From an uncultured bacterium (GTDB lineage Bacteria > Elusimicrobiota > Elusimicrobia > Elusimicrobiales > Elusimicrobiaceae): a stretch of DNA of 64,000 bases. Below the pieces are notes generated by a model. That model was not told the DNA's origin. It ran no database searches and was given only the letters and a program-made list of their open reading frames with translations. Of this stretch, positions 32,222 through 39,700 are shown piece by piece. A program made the translations under genes and the position numbers. Each line of letters starts with the position of its first letter. Position 1 is the stretch's first letter. The stretch is taken from assembly GCA_949291515.1 (NCBI GenBank), contig CASEVY010000010.1, positions 186,001 to 250,000 of the forward strand, read 5' to 3'.

Positions 32222-33067
32222 ATGATAACGATACAGCAAATGGTGGACGGGGCGAAGGAACGCTTCGACGAGAAGGGCATAGACGAGCCTTTGGCGCACG
32301 CGGAGCTTATAGCGGCGTTCGTTTTGAACAAGAGCCGCACTTATATAAGGGCGTACAGGCAGAACGTTATTTACGAGAAAGAAGAAAACCTGTTCAACAA
32401 GATAGTGGAGGAGAAACTTTCCGGCAAGCCTTTGGCTCACATTATAGGCGAGGCGGAGTTTATGGGGCGGCTGTTCAGCGTCGGCCCGACGGTACTGATA
32501 CCGCGTCCAGAGACGGAAGAGCTGGTGGAGGAAACTGTCAAAAATCTTACCGGCGCGCAGCCTTCAAGGATACTTGACCTGTGCAGCGGATCGGGCTGTA
32601 TAGCGATAAGTTTGGCCTTTATGTTTCCCGCGGCGGAAGTGATAGGGGGCGACATCTCCCCGCAAGCCTTGGAAGTGGCGCGCAAAAACGCGGCCAATAT
32701 GAATTTGGGCAAACGCGTGAAGTTTGTACAAAGCGATTTGTTTGAAAATATAGAAGGCGAGTTCGATTTTATTATATCTAATCCGCCCTATATTCCCACC
32801 GACATAATAGAAACCTTATCGCCGGAAGTCCGAAACGAGCCGCGCCTTGCCTTGGACGGCGGGCCCGACGGCTTGGATATTATAAGGAAGATAATCGCCA
32901 ATGCCTGCGCCCATTTGAAAGCGGGCGGCCTTTTGGCTTTGGAAATAGGGTGCGCGCAAAGCGAAAAAGTGTTAAAATTCTTTAAAGGCGAAGAGTGGGA
33001 AACTCCTTTCAGCGCCAAGGATTTTGCCGGCATAGAGAGATTTATATTCGCGCGCAAGAAGCGCTGA
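32222..33067 (+). CDS. prmC: Release factor glutamine methyltransferase
   Basis: 281 residues. N-terminal helical RF-binding domain, 'VLIPRPETEELVEETV', the SAM-binding 'ILDLCSGSGCIAISLAFMFP' and the catalytic NPPY motif in 'FDFIISNPPYIPTDII'. Methylates Gln in the GGQ loop of RF1/RF2 with S-adenosylmethionine. Two bases after prfA; no independent promoter visible. Confidence 0.95.
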   Translation: MITIQQMVDGAKERFDEKGIDEPLAHAELIAAFVLNKSRTYIRAYRQNVIYEKEENLFNKIVEEKLSGKPLAHIIGEAEFMGRLFSVGPTVLIPRPETEELVEETVKNLTGAQPSRILDLCSGSGCIAISLAFMFPAAEVIGGDISPQALEVARKNAANMNLGKRVKFVQSDLFENIEGEFDFIISNPPYIPTDIIETLSPEVRNEPRLALDGGPDGLDIIRKIIANACAHLKAGGLLALEIGCAQSEKVLKFFKGEEWETPFSAKDFAGIERFIFARKKR

Positions 33068-33085
33068 GCCGAACTGGAGCTTAAA

Positions 33086-34351
33086 ATGGACAAATTTATA
33101 ATACACGGCGGACGGAAACTTAAAGGAACGGTAGAAATAGGCGGAAGCAAGAACGCGGCTCTGCCTATACTTATGGCCACTTTGCTTACCGACGAGCCGT
33201 GCATAATCAACCGCGTGCCCGATCTTAGGGACATAAGAACCACAATAAAAATCTTGCAGGAGTTGGGCAAGAAAGTGGAATATGACGCCGGCACTTTAAT
33301 AGTTAAAGCGGGGCGAAAATTAAAGACGGAAGTGCCTTACGATTTGGTAAAGCAGATGCGGGCGAGTTTTTGGGTGGCGGGCCCGCTTTTGGCTAGGTTT
33401 AAAAAAGCGGTTATACCTTTGCCGGGCGGCTGCGCGATAGGAGTGCGGCCCGTAGATATTCACCTAAAGGGTTTTGAGAAGATGGGCGCCAAGGTTTTGG
33501 TGCAGAACGGAAATGTGATATTAAAGACCAGGAAGCTCAATCCCGCTAAAATAATTTTAAGTTTCCCCAGCGTAGGGGCTACGCAGAATTTGATGATGTG
33601 CGCCTGCCTGGTAAAAGGGCGGACGGTGCTGGAAAACGTGGCGCGCGAGCCTGAAGTCGCCGATTTGATAAAGGCGCTTAAATCTATGGGCGCGGAGATA
33701 ACGCAAGACGCGAAGGGCCGTATAATAATAGAGGGCAAAAGCGAGCTTGGCGGTATGGAACATACCGTCGCGGCCGATAGGATACAGACTGGAACCTATA
33801 TCATAGCGGGCGCGGTAACGCGCGGCGACGTTACGGTAAAGGACTGTATACCTGAAGACAATGAAATCCTTTTGGATTATCTTAAAGAGGCGGGTTTTGA
33901 TTTGCAGGTCGGCGAAGATTGGATAAGAATAAAGCCGAAATGCAAGAAGATAAAGCCCGTAAATATCAAGACGGCTCCTTTCCCAGGGTTCGCTACGGAT
34001 TTGCAGGCTCCGTTTATGACATTGATGTGCCTTTGCGGCGGGCAGAGCGAGATAAGCGAAGATATTTTCGAAAATCGTTTTATGCATGCGCCGGAACTTG
34101 TCCGTATGGGCGCGAACATAACGATAGAGCGCAATACGGCCAAGATTACCGGCGTTAAGAACTTCAGTCCCGCGGTGGTGATGTCATCCGATTTAAGGGG
34201 CGGCGCGGCTTTGGTTTTGGCCGGCTTGTGCGCTAAAGGCGTAAGTGAGGTTGAGCGTATTTACCACATAGACAGAGGCTATGAACATTTTGAGGATAAC
34301 TTGACCAAACTGGGCGCCAAAATAAAGAGGGTCAATCCCGTAACTCAGTGA
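33086..34351 (+). CDS. murA: UDP-N-acetylglucosamine 1-carboxyvinyltransferase
   Basis: 421 residues, full length. 'IEIGGSKNAALPILMATLLT'-type N-terminus (MDKFIIHGGRKLKGTVEIGG), 'LPGGCAIGVRPVDIHLKGFE' with the catalytic Cys116 (the fosfomycin target), and C-terminal 'DLRGGAALVLAGLCAKGVSE' with 'HIDRGYEHFEDNLTKLGA'. First committed step of peptidoglycan synthesis: transfer of enolpyruvyl from PEP. GGAGC ribosome-binding site 18 bp after prmC, so probably co-transcribed with prfA-prmC. Confidence 0.96.
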   Translation: MDKFIIHGGRKLKGTVEIGGSKNAALPILMATLLTDEPCIINRVPDLRDIRTTIKILQELGKKVEYDAGTLIVKAGRKLKTEVPYDLVKQMRASFWVAGPLLARFKKAVIPLPGGCAIGVRPVDIHLKGFEKMGAKVLVQNGNVILKTRKLNPAKIILSFPSVGATQNLMMCACLVKGRTVLENVAREPEVADLIKALKSMGAEITQDAKGRIIIEGKSELGGMEHTVAADRIQTGTYIIAGAVTRGDVTVKDCIPEDNEILLDYLKEAGFDLQVGEDWIRIKPKCKKIKPVNIKTAPFPGFATDLQAPFMTLMCLCGGQSEISEDIFENRFMHAPELVRMGANITIERNTAKITGVKNFSPAVVMSSDLRGGAALVLAGLCAKGVSEVERIYHIDRGYEHFEDNLTKLGAKIKRVNPVTQ

Positions 34352-34400
34352 TTTGACTTTTTAGAGTGCGCTGCGCGCGCCAAGATAATGGCTTTAATTT

Positions 34401-34433
34401 AAAATCCATACGCTTTTTGCGTATGGATTTTTG
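34401..34433 (+). terminator. Terminator of prfA-prmC-murA
   Basis: 13-bp perfect stem (34401-34413 with 34419-34431) and T run. Between here and 34581 no gene or clear motif is seen. Confidence 0.85.
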
Positions 34434-34585
34434 TTTTTGCGGATATGGCGTTTCGCAGCTTTGTCTGTTTGCTTTGCAAGTTGAAACGGCGGTATTTTTT
34501 TGAATATTGGTTTGCGGCGGGCTATTGTTTTATGCGGGAAAACATACAGCCGTACGTCGAGGTATTTTCTAAAAGCAAAAACAGC

Positions 34586-34612
34586 TTGACTGTTTTTTTT
34601 TTTTGATAAATT
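34586..34612 (+). promoter_or_regulatory. Poly-T promoter element, copy 3
   Basis: TTGACT (34586-34591), G, 12 T (34593-34604), GATAAATT with TAAATT at 34607-34612; spacer 15 bp, one T shorter than copies 1 and 2. The ATG of the Cys-rich gene is 90 bp downstream. The flank AAAAACAG can pair with CTGTTTTT around the TTGA, a hairpin alternative. Confidence 0.68.
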
Positions 34613-34702
34613 TTCCCTAGTTTCAGGCCGGGCATAATGAACGGTTAGTCTTGAGGTCATATTTTAGACAGGTCTGGATATATCAAAAAAAGAGGAAAAT
34701 TT

Positions 34703-35323
34703 ATGCAAAAAATAAAAATATGTTTAAAGGCGTTTTTATTTATGTTTTTTGTTTCCTTCTCGGCTCTTGGTTTTGCCGAAAGCTGTTCAAGTGTTGGTGT
34801 CGTGCAATATAAGCCTAAAGGAAGTTGTGATACGTCATCGCGAACTTGTTGCCCTAATAAAATCTGGTCTGGCTGGGGTGAGGATTGCCCGAAAACCTGC
34901 GACCCGGCGACGAAACCCGCCACTACGGGCAGCTGTGGTGAAGACGGCAGCGGCACATGGAGCAGAACGGTAACTTGCGATACTTCCACCCTGACGTGGA
35001 AAACAGGCAGTTGGGGTATTTGCAGTTATTGTACCCCTGGCGCTACCAATTTGACTCGTTGCACTTTTCCGCAAAGGGGAGTATGCAATTCGATGGGGAC
35101 GGCATGGGTTTGCGATTGCCCCAATGACAATGAAAGGAAAAACTGTATGCAGGGTGGGGTTTCAGGACAGGCAAGGATGTGGTCTTCTAAAATGTGTCGT
35201 TGTATTTGTTGCCCGGAAGGGGCTGCTCCGAGGCCTACTGTTGATGGAGGGATCACGTGTTGGAAAAATAATCGTCAAGTGCCTCTAACAAGGTGTCTTA
35301 TAGGAGGAGCCGGTATAAAGTAA
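34703..35323 (+). CDS. Cys-rich secreted protein, cassette 3
   Basis: 206 residues. Signal peptide (cleavage after GFA), mature N-terminus ESCSSVG identical to cassette 1, then 'SSRTCCPNKIWSGWGEDC' aligned with 'QTRTCCANGSWSSWDKAC' of cassette 1. A second module 'GTWSRTVTCDTSTLTWKTGS' has the W...R.C...W pattern also present in the pilin-like protein. The C-terminal 95 residues are Cys-rich ('CRCICCPEGAAPRP') but unrelated to cassette 1. Predicted to be exported and disulfide-bonded. GAGGAAAA ribosome-binding site. Function unknown. Confidence 0.85.
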   Translation: MQKIKICLKAFLFMFFVSFSALGFAESCSSVGVVQYKPKGSCDTSSRTCCPNKIWSGWGEDCPKTCDPATKPATTGSCGEDGSGTWSRTVTCDTSTLTWKTGSWGICSYCTPGATNLTRCTFPQRGVCNSMGTAWVCDCPNDNERKNCMQGGVSGQARMWSSKMCRCICCPEGAAPRPTVDGGITCWKNNRQVPLTRCLIGGAGIK

Positions 35324-35353
35324 AAATTTGTATATAGAGAGAGAACCCCTCTC

Positions 35354-35391
35354 TAAACTAACCGCCCCGCCGCTAAAACGGCGGGGTTTTT
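35354..35391 (+). terminator. Terminator of cassette 3 (shared block)
   Basis: Stem CCCCGCCG / CGGCGGGG (35365-35372 with 35379-35386) and five T; 38 bases identical to 16312-16349. Confidence 0.9.
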
Positions 35392-35457
35392 GTCGTGCAA
35401 TGTCAGAAACGTAGAAATAAAGTTTATATAATTTAAATATATTTCTTTGGCGGTATT

Positions 35458-36678
35458 ATGAATTTTGAACAAACCGTTAAATTCCTGTTCGGCAGACAAA
35501 ACGGCAAAAAAAGCAGTTTGGCTTTGGTGAAAAAAACGGCGGAGAATATGGGGCTTTTTCCGCTTGGTTTTAAAGCCGTCCATATAGCCGGTACAAACGG
35601 GAAGGGCACCGCTGCCTGCGCGCTGGGCGCAATATTAAAAGATGCTGGTTTTAAGACCGGCGTCTTTACTTCCCCTCATATTGAGACCCCGCTTGAAAGA
35701 ATAAAAATAAACGGCGATTTAATAAGTAAGAGAGATTTTGCCAAGGCGGTTTCTCTAGTAAAAGAGAAACAGGCGGGGGAACTTAATTTTTTTGAAACTA
35801 TTACCCTTGCGGCTCTTTCCCATTTTAAAAATAAAAAAGTAGATATTGCCGTATTGGAGTGCGGTATCGGCGGACTTTTGGACAGCACCAATATAGTCGA
35901 CGCAGATATTTGTCTTATAACTTCCGTCGATTTGGATCATTGTTCAATGTTGGGCGCCAGTTTAAGGGAGATAGCTTTCCAAAAAAGCGGGATAATAAAG
36001 AAAAACTCCTCCGTAATATGCGGTGCCCTCGCAAAAGAGGCTTTAGAAACGGTTAAAAAATCGGCTCGTCAAGCAGGAGCCTTGCTCATCAAAACGGGGC
36101 GAATAAAAAATCTTAGACAGAACTTTAAAAAACTTGAAAGTTCTTTTGATTTTGAAGGGGAAAAATTCCGCACAAAAATTATGGGCGCAGCCCAAAACGG
36201 GAATATAGCTTTGGCGTTTAAAACGGCCAGCCTGTTGGGTATAAATGCGGAAACAGCCAAATCCGCTTTGGCAAAGTTCACTATGCCTTGCCGTTTTGAG
36301 GTTATAAAAGTTAAACGGGGCAAATATCTAATTAAAGACGGAGCTCATAACCCCGCCGCTTTTAGGGAATTAGTAAAAACTTATAAAAACAGCCTCTTTT
36401 ATAAACCGGACAATACTTTGATTTTAGCCTGCTCCAAAGGACACGATTATAAAAGCCTTTGCGCCATAGCCGAAAGGAGTTTTAAAAATATTCTCCTTGT
36501 CTGCCCCGACAAAAACCGAAATATCGAAACGGAAATCTTGCTTAAATGCTTTAATAAAAATATAAAAATATCGGTTTTAAGGGATATTTCTTCTTTTAAT
36601 CCGGATCGTTTCCGCGGCAATATAATAGCCGCGGGGAGCTTCTATTTGGCTTCAGCGCTACGAAAGCAATTCTCTTGA
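35458..36678 (+). CDS. folC: Folylpolyglutamate synthase / dihydrofolate synthase
   Basis: 406 residues. Mur-ligase-like P-loop in 'VHIAGTNGKGTAACALGAIL', then 'TGVFTSPHIETPLERIKING', 'IAVLECGIGGLLDSTNIVDA' and 'LITSVDLDHCSMLGASLREI', and the C-terminal 'IKDGAHNPAAFRELVKTYKN' with the H-N-P of this family. Adds glutamate to (dihydro)folates; one bifunctional enzyme is usual in bacteria. The start region has a TATAAT (35427-35432) but only a weak ribosome-binding site. Codon usage looks more AT-rich (AAA, TTT, ATT) than in the flanking genes. Confidence 0.9.
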   Translation: MNFEQTVKFLFGRQNGKKSSLALVKKTAENMGLFPLGFKAVHIAGTNGKGTAACALGAILKDAGFKTGVFTSPHIETPLERIKINGDLISKRDFAKAVSLVKEKQAGELNFFETITLAALSHFKNKKVDIAVLECGIGGLLDSTNIVDADICLITSVDLDHCSMLGASLREIAFQKSGIIKKNSSVICGALAKEALETVKKSARQAGALLIKTGRIKNLRQNFKKLESSFDFEGEKFRTKIMGAAQNGNIALAFKTASLLGINAETAKSALAKFTMPCRFEVIKVKRGKYLIKDGAHNPAAFRELVKTYKNSLFYKPDNTLILACSKGHDYKSLCAIAERSFKNILLVCPDKNRNIETEILLKCFNKNIKISVLRDISSFNPDRFRGNIIAAGSFYLASALRKQFS

Positions 36679-36701
36679 CGGTATTACCGTGTAATAATTT
36701 C

Positions 36702-36730
36702 TTGACAGTAGTGCTTATTTCTGCTTAAAT
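36702..36730 (+). promoter_or_regulatory. Promoter of the giant coiled-coil gene
   Basis: Perfect TTGACA (36702-36707), 17-bp spacer, TTAAAT (36725-36730), 46 bp before the ATG; GAGGAAAT ribosome-binding site. Confidence 0.65.
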
Positions 36731-36776
36731 TTTATATGGCGTATTATATATTTATATATAACATTTAAGAGGAAAT

Positions 36777-39700
36777 ATGTCTTTAGATAACAACGATAAG
36801 AACAATCAGGAATTTAATGAGTTTCTGCAGTCTTTGCAAGACGAAGTAAACGAGAACGAAGTTTCGGCTTCAAACGGTAAGGAAGAACCTTTTCCCTTTT
36901 CCGACAGTTTTGATATAGACTCTTTTGTCAAAGAGAACGCTATTCCCTCGGCGCAGGCCTCGCTCGAGGCCCAATCCGCGGGCGAGCCTCTTGCGAGTTC
37001 GGAAGAAAGCGCGGACGCAAAGAGAGAGGAACCCTCGTCAGAAAACTATCCCGAACTTCCCCAGTCCGAATATAAGCCCGATTACAGTACGCAAGAGCCC
37101 TCTTATCGTTATAATGAAGCTAATGCTAATGAAGACTTTTCCTATCAAGACGAGTTTGACGCCCCCTCTTACGCCAATTCCTCTTTTGAGAGCGGGCAGT
37201 CTTTGAAACATTTGGAACAGAAAATTTCCGAATTGGAATCGAGTTTCGTCGACGTAAATAAGGAAAAAGCGTATTATAACGGCCTTCAGCGCGAGATAGA
37301 GGGCATAGACTTGGAAGACAAAAACTCTTTTAAGCCCGGCGACGAGTTCTACAAAAATATGTCTGCCACGATAGAAACGCTTAAAGGCAGTTTAAAAGCA
37401 ATTTCCAGCGCTAACAGGACAAGCGTATTAAACGATATTTCCGTTTTAAGGGGCAGTATCGACAATATAGTAAACGCCAGGCTTCAGTACGAAGAGAACC
37501 TTATCAATCAGGACCAAACTTTGATTAACCGCCTGAGAGAAAAGACCAACCGCCTCAAATCGATAAACTTGGCTTTGAACAGCGAAGTCAAGAGAGCCAA
37601 AAACGAAAAATTGGAATCTTTAAGGAAGTCGGCCGAGCAAACCAAGGAACTGCTTTCATTAAGGGTACAGCTTAATAAGGTTGAGGAAAAGGCCCGCCAC
37701 GGCGATTTTAAACTTTCGAGAATGGAACAGCATTTGTCGATTTTAAATCAAGAGAAGCTGGCCTTGGACGAGGAAATTCGCAAAGTAAGGGAAGAGAAAC
37801 TATCTTCCATAAGGAAATCTTCGGAACAGGCAAAAGAGATAATGTCGCTTCGTTTGGCTTTGAGCAAGACGGAAGAAAAATTTAAACAGGAAGAGATACA
37901 AAACTCCTTTTTAAGGGAGCAGCTTACCGGTTTGGAATCGGCGAAAGCGGCTTTGGATCAGGAAGTATATTCAACCAGGGCCGAGCGCGAGGCGGCCAAA
38001 AGGGAAGCCTCTCAGCAGATAATCGAGATAGATAAACTTAAGAGGAGTATACAGCAGTCGCAGGACCTTTTGAACGCCAGCGCCAAAGAGGCGGGCGGGC
38101 TTAGGGAGCAGATATTGTCTTTGGAGACGAAACTCCAGCAGATGCACGGGGAGAACGCGGCGCTTTCCTTAAGGACGGAAGACAATATCCGCCAGTTGGA
38201 AGCCGCCCGCGCGCAGCATGAGCGCGACATCGCCGCGCTTAAAGCCGAGCAGATGCGGGAGATTGAACTTTTAAAGAACCAAAAAGCGCAGGAAGCGCAG
38301 AGCATTACCTTGGAGCTTCGCCGCGCGGAAGACAAATATCGTCAGGAAGAGACTTTTGTCAATACTTTAAAGCTGCAGATAGAGTCTTTAAGAAACGACG
38401 TAAAGACACTCGACGACCAAAAACGCGGACTGGAAGGCAAGTCGGCTGATTTGGCGCGGGAAATAGATTTTATAAAAGAGGGTCACGAGCGGGAAATAGA
38501 ATCATTGAAACAGGAGCTTGCCTCCGCCGGCGAGAAATTAACCCGAGAGCAGAACCAATACCAATCTTTAAAGGAAACGCTTTCCTCGCTGGAGACGGAA
38601 AAGGCGTCCCTGAATGAAGAAATCCGCAGGATTTTATCGGCAAAAGACGAGGCTTTGGCCGCCAATGAACGTTATATCAAAGACATAGAAAATTTAAAGG
38701 CGGAGCATTCTTCTTTGGAGGCTTCCTTAAAGAGCGAGTTGGAAAAAATGACCGCCCGCCACGAAAGAGATTTGGCGGAATACAATGAGCTGAAAGAAAA
38801 AGAATCCGCCTTAAGGCGCGACAATGCCGGTTATGAAAGCCGCATAAGCGAACTTAGCGCGCGTGAAGAGGGGTACAAGAGAGCCGGCGCTGATTATGAA
38901 GCCAGAATAAAAGAACTTCAGGCCAAAGAAGAGGCGGCCCGCAGAACCAACGAGGAGTACGGCGCAAAGATAGCGGAGCTTGAAGGCAAGAAAGAGCAGC
39001 TCTTGAGGGAGAAGGAAACTTTTGAGCGCGAGCTGAAGAGCAAAGAGGAAAACTACTCCAAGGAACTTTCCAATTACAAGACCAAGATACTGGCTTTGGA
39101 TACGGAACAGAAGGCGGCTGTTTCCAACTTGACGATAGAGATAGAAAATCTTAAGCGCGAGCATGAGGGTGCGGTAAGCTCTTTAAGCAAAGAGAGTTCA
39201 AGCCTTAGGGAAGAGAAGAAAGGCCTTTTGGCGGAGATAGACTCCTTGCGATCGGCTTTGGGCGGCCGCGACGAAGAAAGCCGGAAACTGCGCGGCGAGT
39301 TGGACGGCCTTAAAGCGGGAATAGCCGCAGGCAACGAAGAAAAACTGCGTCTTGGCAAGGAGATAGAAACCTTAATGCGCGACATAACCTCGCGCAATGA
39401 CGAAAAACAAAGCCTTTTGGCGCAGGTGGAGGCTTTAAAAAGGGATCTTGCAGCCCGGGACGAAGCCGCAGGCAGAGCCGCACGCGAGGCCGCAAGCGAG
39501 ATAGAAAATTTAAAGCGTGATATAGCTGCGCGCGAAGAGAACGCCGTAAAACTCAACGGCGAAATAGAGAGTTTAAGGAACAATGCCGCTCAGAGTGAGC
39601 AAAAAGTGGCTCAGCTTGGCGCGGAAATAGAGAAATTAAAGGCCGAGCTGGAAGAATCCCGCCGCTTGAACGAAGAGACGAAAGCTCGCTATGAAGAAGC

